Shown here piece by piece: positions 19,490 through 28,300 of a stretch of DNA of 64,000 nt. Within the stretch, counting starts at the first letter, position 1. Each line of letters begins with the position of its first letter. The notes under the pieces were generated by a model that saw only the letters and a list, made by a program, of their open reading frames with translations, did not search any database and was not told the DNA's origin. Position numbers and translations under genes: made by a program. The stretch is from Paenibacillus_AR mesotrionivorans (lineage in GTDB: Bacteria > Bacillota > Bacilli > Paenibacillales > NBRC-103111). The stretch lies in the NCBI RefSeq assembly GCF_046098205.1, contig NZ_JBJURJ010000011.1, positions 62,001-126,000 on the forward strand, given 5' to 3'.

Positions 19490-21288
19490 GATACGGCCTC
19501 CTCTCCGGAGAGCTGGGATTGGCAAACCTCTTGATACACCTGGCAGGTTTCCAGCAGCTCCTCATGGGTGCCCAAACCGGCGATTTTGCCGTCATCCAGC
19601 ACCAGAATGCGGTCTGCGTGACGGACCGAGCTGACGCGCTGGGATACGATCAGCAGGGTTTTGTCCCCGGCGGTTTCCCGGAGGCCCTTGCGCAGAGCGG
19701 CATCGGTGGCATAGTCCAACGCGCTGGCGGAGTCATCCAGAATCAGAATCTCCGGCTTGGACGCCAGAGCCCGGGCGATGGTCAGGCGCTGCTTCTGGCC
19801 GCCGGAGAGATTAAGTCCCCCGCGCACCAGCACGGTGTTATAGCCCTCCGGCAGCTTGGTGATAAACTCCGCCGCTTGTGCGGTTTGGGCCGCCTCGGCT
19901 ACCTCCTCCGCTGTTGCGCCCGGATTGCCCCAGCGGATATTCTCCGCTACGGTTCCGGTAAACAGCATGGCCTTTTGGGGGACCACACCGATGAGGCGGC
20001 GCAGCTCCTGCAGTTGGTAATCCTTTACATCGATGCCGTTCACCCTTATACTCCCCTTCACCGCATCATAGAACCGCGGGATCAGGTTCACCAGAGTGGA
20101 CTTGCCGGAGCCGGTGCCGCCGATAATCCCGATGGTCTCCCCTTTGGCGATGGAGAGGGAGATGTCGTCCAGGGCCAATTCGCCTGTGGCGCTGTAGCCG
20201 AAGGAGACGGACTCGAAGGCAATGGCCGGTTGGTTGGAGACTGGGGTGACACTTGACTGTGCCCCGTCAGCGGGCAGAGTGGAGGTTCCCTTGGAAGACT
20301 CAACCCTGGCAGGCGCTCCGGCTATCCTTTTTCCATCGGCGATGGAGGGCTCGGTGGCCAGCACCTCGCTGACCCGTGCTCCGGAGGAGGCGGCTTTGGT
20401 GAAAATAATAACCAGATTGGATACTACAATCAGAGCCAGCAGGATTTGGGTGACATAGTTAATGAAGGCGATAATCTCCCCTTGGGACAAGGAGCCGCTG
20501 TCGATATGGAGGCCTCCTGCCCAGAGGATCAGGATAATGGCCCCGTTGACCACCAGGGAGGTGGCGGGGTTCAGCAAAGCGGCGATCCGCCCCACATGAA
20601 TGGCTGTACCGGTAAGATCCTCCGAGGTTTCCTTAAACCGCTTCTGCTCCGCTCTGCCCTTGGCGAAGGCGCGGATAACCCGGACCCCCGTCAAATTTTC
20701 GCTCAGAACCGAGCCCATACGGTCCAGCTTGCCCTGGTACCGGCGGTACAGGGGAGCCGTCCGGCTGATAATGAAATAAAGAATCACTCCGATAATCGGC
20801 GCCGCCACCAGCAGAATCAGCGACAGCTTCAGATCCAGAATCATCGCCATGATGATGGCCCCGACACAGATAAACGGTGCGCGGATCACCAGCCGGATGA
20901 GCATGGCCACTGCCAGCTGCAGCTGGTTCACGTCGCTGGTCAGCCGGTTGATGAGGGACGGTGTCCCGAACCGGTCCAGCTCCGTATAGGACAAGGAGGA
21001 AATATGCTTAAACAGGGCGTTGCGCAGATTCGTGCCGAAGCCTTGGGAGGCCCGTGCCGCATAATGCTGGCAGACCAGCGAGCAGCCGTAGCCCAGAATG
21101 GCCATGCCGATCATTAAAAGGCCCATTTGCAGCACATAGGTTTTGTCGCCCCGGCCAATGCCGTTGTTGACGATAAGAGCCACCACTGTAGGCAGGAGCA
21201 GCTCCAGAATCGCCTCCAGCAGCTTAAAAAACGGGCCTGCGATTGTTTCTTTCCGAAAGGGCTTGAGGAAGCCCACGAGCTTAAACAT
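19486..21288 (-). CDS. ABC exporter half-transporter with degenerate ATPase site
   Basis: This gene encodes 600 residues from ATG 21288 (MFKLVGFLKPFRKE, the usual start of this subfamily); an in-frame ATG at 21330 is possible. Six membrane helices are followed, after an unusually long Ser/Thr/Ala-rich linker (about 320-350), by an ATPase domain with Walker A GGTGSGKST and signature LSGGQKQR. The residue after the Walker B Asp is Asp, not Glu (LILDDSAS). The switch His is also replaced (VSQRVSS). This is the non-catalytic half typical of asymmetric heterodimers such as BmrC or TM287. It is translationally coupled to the canonical partner by a 4-nt overlap. The two proteins make one exporter. 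Confidence 0.9.
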   Translation of the reverse strand: MFKLVGFLKPFRKETIAGPFFKLLEAILELLLPTVVALIVNNGIGRGDKTYVLQMGLLMIGMAILGYGCSLVCQHYAARASQGFGTNLRNALFKHISSLSYTELDRFGTPSLINRLTSDVNQLQLAVAMLIRLVIRAPFICVGAIIMAMILDLKLSLILLVAAPIIGVILYFIISRTAPLYRRYQGKLDRMGSVLSENLTGVRVIRAFAKGRAEQKRFKETSEDLTGTAIHVGRIAALLNPATSLVVNGAIILILWAGGLHIDSGSLSQGEIIAFINYVTQILLALIVVSNLVIIFTKAASSGARVSEVLATEPSIADGKRIAGAPARVESSKGTSTLPADGAQSSVTPVSNQPAIAFESVSFGYSATGELALDDISLSIAKGETIGIIGGTGSGKSTLVNLIPRFYDAVKGSIRVNGIDVKDYQLQELRRLIGVVPQKAMLFTGTVAENIRWGNPGATAEEVAEAAQTAQAAEFITKLPEGYNTVLVRGGLNLSGGQKQRLTIARALASKPEILILDDSASALDYATDAALRKGLRETAGDKTLLIVSQRVSSVRHADRILVLDDGKIAGLGTHEELLETCQVYQEVCQSQLSGEEAVS

Positions 21289-21466
21289 GTTTGCATCACA
21301 CCTAACGTCAAATTCTGTAGTCTGAGGCATTCCGCCTGCTTTTGCATTATCCCATAGATGGTGATATATGAAAAATATTTGTTTTATATGCCCGCCATAC
21401 TTTTATCGTATATAAGGAGAGGCTATAATGAAAACAACATTACTTACGGTTCAAGAGGAGGCTATC

Positions 21467-22330
21467 ATGGATATCCGCCAGCTCCGATATTTTTTGACTA
21501 TCGCTGAGGAAGGGCAAATTTCCTCCGCCGCCCGGAAGCTGCGTATGGCACAGCCTCCGCTAAGCCAGCAGCTGAAGCAGCTGGAGGAGGAGCTGGGGGC
21601 CCGCCTGGTGGACCGGGGACCCCGCAGCCTTCAACTTACGGATGCAGGAGCCATCCTGCGCAACCGGGCCCAGGAAATTCTGGACCTGACCGACGCTGCC
21701 GCCCGGGAAATCCGGGATTTGGCCAAAGGCATGAACGGAACCCTGACCATCGGAACCGTCTCCTCCTCGGGTGAGGCGCTGCTGAAGCGGGGGTTATCCG
21801 AGTTTCACCGGCTGTACCCCGGGGTAAGCTTCGAAATCCGCGAAGGCAACACCTTCAGCATCATCGAGATGCTGGGCAAGGGACTGGTGGAGGTGGGCAT
21901 CGTCCGCACTCCCTTTAACCCCGGGAATTTGGGCTGCAAGTATGCGTCCCCCGAGCCGATGATCGCCGTTATGACAGCGGACCTGGACTGGAGTCCCGGC
22001 TGCGGCCATGCGGAGATGGAGGAGCTGGCGGAGAAGCCGCTGATCATTTACCACCGTTTCGAGTCCCTCATCCGCGAAAGCTGCTTGTCCCACGGCTTCG
22101 AACCCGCCTTCTTCTGCCGCAACGACGACGCCCGCACCACTCTCCAGTGGGCGAATGAGGGGCTGGGCATCGGCATCGTGCCCCGTTCAGCCTTTGGACT
22201 GGGCAGCAACCGGAATCTGCTCCACAAGGAAATCCGCTGCAAGGAGCTGACCACCAGCGTAGCCGCCATCTGGAACAAGGACAAGTACCTGTCCTCCCCG
22301 GCGGAGCGGTTTTTGGAGCTGTTTCATTAG
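21467..22330 (+). CDS. LysR-family transcriptional regulator
   Basis: This gene encodes 287 residues from ATG 21467 with GGAG 6 nt upstream. The N-terminal winged helix (about 1-62) has the family pattern MDIRQLRYFLTIAEEGQISSAARKL followed by MAQPPLSQQLKQLEEELG. The rest is a periplasmic-binding-like effector domain (about 88-287). It is divergent from the ABC exporter genes, with 178 nt between the starts. That gap is AT-rich and carries an imperfect ATGG-ATATAT/ATATG-CCAT symmetry at 21358-21400. LysR regulators typically control the divergent neighbour and themselves, so regulation of the exporter is a reasonable inference. The ligand is unknown. Confidence 0.92.
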   Translation: MDIRQLRYFLTIAEEGQISSAARKLRMAQPPLSQQLKQLEEELGARLVDRGPRSLQLTDAGAILRNRAQEILDLTDAAAREIRDLAKGMNGTLTIGTVSSSGEALLKRGLSEFHRLYPGVSFEIREGNTFSIIEMLGKGLVEVGIVRTPFNPGNLGCKYASPEPMIAVMTADLDWSPGCGHAEMEELAEKPLIIYHRFESLIRESCLSHGFEPAFFCRNDDARTTLQWANEGLGIGIVPRSAFGLGSNRNLLHKEIRCKELTTSVAAIWNKDKYLSSPAERFLELFH

Positions 22331-22371
22331 GGTCTTCTAAGTCTTCCCCATGGGGAGGAATTTCCTCCATT

Positions 22372-22402
22372 TCCTGAGCTGAAGGGATAGTGTACGAACA
22401 CC
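22372..22402 (+). repeat. Dispersed copy of the 39-bp array unit
   Basis: The sequence TGAGCTGAAGGGATAGTGTA (within 22372-22402) closely matches the reverse complement of the unit of the tandem array at 53 kb (TGAGCAAAGGGGATAGTGCA). It lies in the non-coding gap behind the LysR gene. Confidence 0.6.
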
Positions 22403-22414
22403 CCCTTCACGTGG

Positions 22415-22620
22415 TACGCTTACGGACCGACGTTCCGCTATTTCGCAAAAACCTGCTCTTTTTCCAACCTTACGGACTGACGATTCATTATTTGCCGGTA
22501 CTGCCGCCGAAACGCCCTTTCGCCGCCCATTAGCGGCTCTACAGTCCGCGTTCACCCGAAAAAGCCGATTTTTCGCCCAATAGCGGCTTCTGTGTCCGTT
22601 GGCGGCGGAACTCCGGCTAT
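22415..22620. repeat. Degenerate dispersed intergenic repeat, cluster B
   Basis: This non-coding stretch contains CTTACGGACCGACGTTCCGC, CTTACGGACTGACGATTCAT, TAGCGGCTCTACAGTCCGCG and TAGCGGCTTCTGTGTCCGTT. Two CTTACGGAC-type modules face two AGCGGCT-type modules. Related modules are found at 10.57-10.80 kb. Confidence 0.65.
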
Positions 22621-22676
22621 TTCAAACGAAGCACGCTGCTTATCCGGCAGCAGAAGTCTTCCCCGCCCATCTACAC

Positions 22677-22718
22677 ACAAAAAGAGCAGCTCCCCGATCC
22701 GCTTCGGGCAGGCTGCTC
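22677..22718 (-). terminator. Terminator after the methyltransferase gene
   Basis: On the minus strand GAGCAGC (22712-22718) pairs with GCTGCTC (22684-22690) around an inner CCCGAAGCGGATCGGG stem-loop, followed by TTTTTG. Confidence 0.85.
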
Positions 22719-22746
22719 GTATACTCACTCTCTCTACTCTGCCAAG

Positions 22747-23490
22747 TTACTCGGGCTTCCGAAACACCGCCACCAGCGCGGTGGAGCCCGTCTGGTACGG
22801 CTCCTGCTTGTACCCCCCGTAAAGCTCCGGCACAGGCAGCCCATACTGCTCGGCGATATGCAGCAGCTCCTCGCTTTGCATCGGCAGAAGACGCACACTG
22901 TTTTCATATACCTCCTGTGCACCTTCCATCTCCAGAGTGAGCCGCCCCTGGAACTGAATCCCGTCCTCCTCCAGCTCGTAGAAACGCCTGAAGGTGAGCG
23001 TCCCCTCGGCCAGGCTGCGCTCAATTACCGGCAGCTCCTTCACCCTGTCCCGCAGGATGCGGTCATAATTGACGTTCTGCAGAATCAGCGTGCCCCCCGG
23101 CACCAGCCGGTCGTACATCTGAATCACCGAGTCGGCGATTTCCGTCAGATCATTCAAGTGGACCAAGGAGTTCCCTACGCACAGCACCGCATGGTAGTGT
23201 TCCGCCGGAAGACGGTCCAGTCCTCTCATATCCATCAACAGGGTATCAAAAGCCGGCGACTTGCCCGTCTGCTGCTTCACCCGGATCCGCTCCACCATGG
23301 ACGGGTCTACATCGAGAGCTGTCACCACATAGCCGGAATCGGCAAGCGCCGCGGCAAGATTGCCCGTTCCTGCGGCCACATCTAGAATCCGCCCCTGGGC
23401 AGGCATATATTGCTCCACAAACCGGTGTTGATCCGGGGAGTATGGGAAAATATCGTCATAATAACGGCTTAGTGTTTCATAAAAGCTCAT
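22747..23490 (-). CDS. Class I SAM-dependent methyltransferase
   Basis: This gene encodes 247 residues; AAGGAG lies 9 nt before the ATG. The N-terminus YETLSRYYDDIFPY is followed by motif I ILDVAAGTGNLAAALA (about 36-51, SAM binding), an acidic end of strand 2 (VTALDVDPSMV), and motifs LCVGNSLVHL and LVPGGTLILQNVNYDRIL. The fold is complete and cytosolic. The residues after motif I resemble small-molecule or ubiquinone-type methyltransferases rather than rRNA enzymes, but the substrate is unknown. It stands alone between the dispersed repeat cluster and the sugar kinase on the same strand; it starts 212 nt after the kinase stop, with a terminator in between. Confidence 0.9.
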   Translation of the reverse strand: MSFYETLSRYYDDIFPYSPDQHRFVEQYMPAQGRILDVAAGTGNLAAALADSGYVVTALDVDPSMVERIRVKQQTGKSPAFDTLLMDMRGLDRLPAEHYHAVLCVGNSLVHLNDLTEIADSVIQMYDRLVPGGTLILQNVNYDRILRDRVKELPVIERSLAEGTLTFRRFYELEEDGIQFQGRLTLEMEGAQEVYENSVRLLPMQSEELLHIAEQYGLPVPELYGGYKQEPYQTGSTALVAVFRKPE

Positions 23491-23644
23491 AGCTGGTCAC
23501 TCCTTCTTTTAAGCCTTGCCCAAATTTATCCTCATCATCAGTATACCTGTTTTTGCGGGTATTCAATAATTGGTTAATTTTGGATTTAACCCTAAGAGAA
23601 TACCATAATCCCGGGGGAACGGCAAGCGAACACCGCCGAATGCA

Positions 23645-23684
23645 CAAAAACGGCCATTCCTCCTGGAGAGGAAAGACCGTCTCT
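23645..23684 (-). terminator. Terminator after the FGGY kinase gene
   Basis: On the minus strand ACGGTCTTTCCTC pairs imperfectly with GAGGAATGGCCGT, followed by TTTTTG. Confidence 0.8.
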
Positions 23685-23702
23685 ATTTTCATCAAAAATT
23701 CG

Positions 23703-25199
23703 TTATTGCTGCAGGTAATATCGGCGCAAGGGCTCCTGCAGGGCCGCATAACCGTTGTTGTAGAGCTTTTGGTAGGCTTGGTGGCGGCCAGGGTCTGCCG
23801 TAACCTTCCCCGTGCCGTTCTTGTCGATAGCGTTTGCCGCTGTTTCCGCGCTTTCGTACACTCCGGCACCGATGCCTGCGGCCATAGCGGCTCCCAGAAG
23901 AGTCGCCTCCGGGATAGGCGGCAGCTCCAGAGTGAAGTCGGACACATCCGCCTTCACCTGCAGCCAATGTTTGTTCCGGGTGCCTCCCCCGACCACCTGC
24001 AGCCGCTCAATAGGACTGCCTGCAATCTCCTCCGCCGACTGGCGGATGGCCTCCAGCTGGTAAGCGGTGCCCTCCAGCACAGCCTTGATGATGTCCCCTT
24101 GCCCATGCTCCTTGTTCAGCCCGATAAACGCAGCCTTGGCTCGGGTCTCCGGGGCAGGCGCTCCGCTGCCGGTGAGATAAGGGAAATACAGGATGCCGGT
24201 TGGCCCAGGGTCTGTTTCCTCCAAAAGCGCCAGCAGCCGCTCATAGGACAGCTGCTCCTCGCTTAACAGGGTGCGCAGCCATTCCACCGAACCGCCGGAG
24301 GAGGAATTGCCCCCCATCCAGAAATAACGGTCCTTGGCCACGTGGCAGCCGAAGGACAGACCGGACTCAAACTCCTTGCGGCCAAGGGGCTTCTCCTCCA
24401 TGGTGCCGACCAGCGTCTCTGCCGTTCCCATAGAGTCATAGATGACACCCTTGGTGATGGCGCCCACCGCCAGTGCGGCAACCACATGGTCATGCCCGGC
24501 GATGGCTACCGGCATACCCTGGCGGAGCCCGGTGGAGGCAGCCGCCTGGGCAGTCACACCGCCGAGGGTTGTGCCGGAGGGCAGTACGTTCGGATAGATG
24601 GCCGGGTCAATCCCGAAGCTCCGGAGCCATGGCTCATCCCAGGTTTTTTCGTCAATGCGAAAAGCGTAGGTGCGGGCCGCCAGCGAATAGTCAAAACCCA
24701 GCTCCCCGCACAACCGGTAGGCGATATAACCGGAGGCGGACAGCCAGCGGGCATTGGGGGTAAAAGCCTCCGGCACATGCTCCTTCAGCCATAGCAGCTT
24801 GCACAAGCCCAGTTTGAAGCTTAGATGGAGGCCGCTGGCCTGAAAACGTTCATAGGTATCGCATTGGGAGCGGATCAGCTCCGCTTGGGGCTTGGAGCAG
24901 GTATCAAACCAAGGCATAAAGGGAGACAAAGGAGCTCCGGTCTCTTTGTCGATTAACAGTCCGCTTTCGGCCATGCTGGTGATGCCTACCGCTTTAATCT
25001 CCTCCGGGTCTACGCCGCGCGTCACTTCCCGGATGGCAGAGGACACCAGCTTCCACATCTCCTCGGGGTCATAATAGAATTCGCCCCGTTCATTCTGATG
25101 GGTGGCGGTGGGCCGGCTTGCAATGGCTACCGACTTGCCGTTTTTTGCGAATAACCCGGCTTTGCTGTTGGTGGTGCCCAAATCAATGCCAAGGAGCAT
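23703..25199 (-). CDS. FGGY-family carbohydrate kinase
   Basis: This gene encodes 498 residues, the usual length for the family; GGAGG lies 7 nt before the ATG. The N-terminal ATPase motif GIDLGTTNSKAGLF, the substrate-loop MPWFDTC, the catalytic Asp region AIAGHDHVVAALAVG (about 232-246), YDSMGTAE and the C-terminal adenosine motif VVGGGTRNKHWLQ are all present. FGGY kinases phosphorylate pentoses, polyols, gluconate or related sugars; the closest recalled types are YoaC/gluconokinase-like, and the substrate cannot be fixed. It stands as a single gene with its own promoter (25245-25273) and an AraR-like palindrome just upstream, so induction by a sugar is likely. Confidence 0.9.
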   Translation of the reverse strand: MLLGIDLGTTNSKAGLFAKNGKSVAIASRPTATHQNERGEFYYDPEEMWKLVSSAIREVTRGVDPEEIKAVGITSMAESGLLIDKETGAPLSPFMPWFDTCSKPQAELIRSQCDTYERFQASGLHLSFKLGLCKLLWLKEHVPEAFTPNARWLSASGYIAYRLCGELGFDYSLAARTYAFRIDEKTWDEPWLRSFGIDPAIYPNVLPSGTTLGGVTAQAAASTGLRQGMPVAIAGHDHVVAALAVGAITKGVIYDSMGTAETLVGTMEEKPLGRKEFESGLSFGCHVAKDRYFWMGGNSSSGGSVEWLRTLLSEEQLSYERLLALLEETDPGPTGILYFPYLTGSGAPAPETRAKAAFIGLNKEHGQGDIIKAVLEGTAYQLEAIRQSAEEIAGSPIERLQVVGGGTRNKHWLQVKADVSDFTLELPPIPEATLLGAAMAAGIGAGVYESAETAANAIDKNGTGKVTADPGRHQAYQKLYNNGYAALQEPLRRYYLQQ

Positions 25200-25244
25200 C
25201 GGACTTCCTCCCGTATGTTCGAATTCAACCGTTCTCTTGCTTTT

Positions 25245-25273
25245 ATTCTATCGTGAACCCCGGCAAAACACAA
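25245..25273 (-). promoter_or_regulatory. Promoter of the FGGY kinase gene
   Basis: On the minus strand -35 TTGTGT (25268-25273) and -10 TAGAAT (25245-25250) are separated by exactly 17 nt, about 45 nt upstream of the start codon. Confidence 0.65.
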
Positions 25274-25275
25274 TT

Positions 25276-25291
25276 ATTGGTACGTACCAAT
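25276..25291. promoter_or_regulatory. 16-bp perfect palindrome, AraR/GntR-like operator
   Basis: ATTGGTACGTACCAAT is a perfect palindrome lying directly upstream of the kinase -35 box. It differs only at symmetric positions from the Bacillus AraR operator consensus (ATTTGTACGTACAAAT). A GntR-type sugar-responsive repressor is a likely binder; none is encoded nearby. Confidence 0.65.
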
Positions 25292-25302
25292 TTGCCAAAA
25301 TA

Positions 25303-25343
25303 AAAAAGCCTCCGTCTCCACGCATAGCGCGGAAACGGAAGCG
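25303..25343 (-). terminator. Terminator after the SLH pectate lyase gene
   Basis: On the minus strand GCTTCCGT pairs with ACGGAGGC, with an inner TCCGCGC/GCGTGGA stem, followed by TTTTTTATTTT. Confidence 0.85.
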
Positions 25344-25355
25344 GCGTTACAGGTG

Positions 25356-28300
25356 TTATTTGGAGGACTCCAGCAGGTGGTAGTATGCCCAGTGTCCGGA
25401 ATCCAAGTCGGAGAAGCCTTTTTTGCCTGTCAATTGCTCCGGATTCGGAGTGCGGCCCAAGGCCCGGTTCAACAGCACAACGGTTTCCGCACGGGTGATG
25501 CTTTGGTCGGGACGGAAGCTGCCATCCTCGTAGCCGTTCACCCAGCCTGCGGCTGCCGCTTGCTCAATGGCCGACTTAGCCCAGTGGCTGCCGGAATCGC
25601 TAAAGCTTGTTGCTGCCTGACCGCTAGTCTTCGGCAGGAATTGCACCAGAATAGCGACCAGTTCGGCCCGGGTCATAGCAGCGGCAGGACGGAAGGTACC
25701 ATCCTCATAACCGTTGACCAGCCCTTTTTGCAGGAAATACTGAATAGCCGGGGTAGACCAGTTGGAGGCGGACAGATCCTTGAAGGAAGCTGATCCGGTG
25801 GTTTGACCCTTGTCGCTGTTCACCAGCAGACCGTAGAACAGGGACAATACTTCCTCACGGGTAATCCGGTTGTCCGGACGAACCGATCCGTCTTCGTAGC
25901 CGCTCAGGTACGGTACAGACTCCTTGGTCAGCTCGAGACCGTTGGGACCTTCCAGCACAGGCTTGGTTTCAGCCGGTTGGGTCGGGCCGGGAACAGATGG
26001 AGTGGGTGTTGCCGTTGCAGACGGTGTTGGTGTCGGCGTCGGTACTGATGGACCCGAATCAGAGTCAGAATCGTCACTCGGCGTCGGCGTCGGTGTCGGT
26101 GTTGGTGTCGGTGTTGGCGTCGGCGTTGGTGTTGGCGTTGGCGTTGGCGTCGGTGTCGGTGTTGACGGTTCCTGATTTGATGCCACAAAGCTCAGGAAAT
26201 CACCAAGTACAATTTTCCCCTGTGCATCACGGGTCGGAGTTACAGGCGTCAGGCTCTTAAAGTTGCTGTCGGTTAAGGTTACCCCCGATTTGTTGGAGGA
26301 CTTGCCGCTCTTGAACAGATAATTGCTGTCAGAAGCCAACGAGGACGGATATGTGTCCGCCGCGGTGTAGGATTTCTGGTAGGAGATAAAGCTCTCCAGT
26401 TGGAAATCGGCAGTAATTCCCGTATAAGTGGACAAGTTCAGGTTGCCTCTCGCATTATCAAAAGCGATGTTATTTCGAACAATGATGCCCGGGTTGCTGT
26501 TGCTGGTAAAGCCGTATGCCCCGTTGCCGAAGGCATAGCTGTTGCGGATGATGTGCGGCACGTGGATGCCTTCGCCGCCCAGCTTAAAGCCGTTTTTGTC
26601 GCCGCTGCCAACTTGGCCGTTGGTCAGAGTACCATTGTTGTAAGCGATGCTGTCTTCAATCAGCACGGCCCCAATGGCGCCAGTTCCGGCCTTGGTGTAC
26701 AAGTCCCAGCCGTCATCAATGTTGTTGTGGGCAATACAGCCCCGGAAGATATTTCCTTCGCCCACCGTCAGCTTGGCGGCAAAACCGTCGGCATTATTTT
26801 CAGAAGGATCACGGTTATCGAAAGAGGTGCTGTTCAAAATCAGGTTATAGGACGGCCAATCTGCACGGTTTTCGGAGCCGTCAGTACGGCTGATTTGCAG
26901 ACCAGTGTCCCCATGTTCATAAAAGCGGCTGTCTTCTACAATGTTATGGCTGCCGCCAACAGTGAAGCCCTTGGTATTGTCAGCGGAACGGACGAAATCA
27001 ATACCCTTCACATGCCAGTAGCTGCCTCCCAAGATAACCCCTTCCGACTTTTTGTCGAAGTCGATAACCGGACGGGTTCCCGGAGCCGCCACCAAGTATT
27101 TCGGAGCGTCCGCATTTCCATCGTTGTACTTGTTAATGTACAGCGGAGCGCTGCGTTTGTAGACGCCCTCTTGAAGGACAATCCGCTGCCCTGGTTGAAC
27201 AAAATCAATGGCCGTATTCAAATCCAGCGGGCTCTCTGCGGTGCCTGTTCCTTGAGCGGTTCCCAGCGGAGTAACGATCAGATCGCTGCCGCTGCCGAAG
27301 GACTTCATCGTAACAGTGAAGTTCTTGACAACCGGGCTTTCCGAGGTCAGGTACTGTGTATTATCCGGCAGGAAGGTCACGCTGAAGTTGTTATCCCCTT
27401 GAACCAGCGTGGCAGGGATAATGGTTTGCACGCCTGCCTGCACAGGCTCATCCAGTTTGACTACATCCTGTCCCTTGCGCAGCGTCAAGGTGCCGTTCAC
27501 ATTGGCCATTACCCGGAAGCTGTAGTCCGACGTGGAAACCTTGTTCAGGGACATAATGTCAAAGGACGGTTGAATCGGCTGAAGGGGTGGCTCCACCTTG
27601 GGGGCATCCGCTGCTGCCGAGGTGACCTGAAGCTTAATATTGCTCACTTCGATGGTAGCCAGACGTGCCGCATAAAAGCCCACATACATCTTGGAATCCT
27701 GCACCTTCAGAATATCCGGCACAAAGAACATCTGGCTATCGCCGTTGCCGATTTTTCCATAGAATCCGCTGTTGTTCTTGCCCAGGGTCAGCACATAAGG
27801 CGTGTTGTCCGGTCCCGGTCTTGCGCTGTTTAGCATGATTTTCTGAATACCCTTGCTGCCTGCGCCGTCGGTCGTGGTTACGCCCGTGCGGACAAACAGC
27901 TGCGTGCCGATGGGATTTCCCGTACCGCCGCTAAAACCGCCGATGGCGGCAATATTGGAGGCGAATACGCTGGAATCCTTGGCCGTTCCGATGGCATCTC
28001 TGGCCATAATGCCGAAGGACTCCTGTCCGTCGTAAGGCGTTTTGGCGAATGCTTTGACATTAATCGTAGCGGAGAGCTCAAAATTGTCCTTTTCCGCATC
28101 CAATTCAGTGTAATAATAGCTGATACCGTCGTGGTCGCCGGTAACCTTACCTGCTCCTTCCAAAGCAACCAGTTCAACCTTACCGTCGCTGCCGACTGTA
28201 ACCGTATTTTTGCTGGAGGAGGTAGATTGACCGAATACGATACTGTTCCAAACAGCCTCTTGCTGCTGCCTTACCTCTACCTTCAATACAGTAGGTGCTG

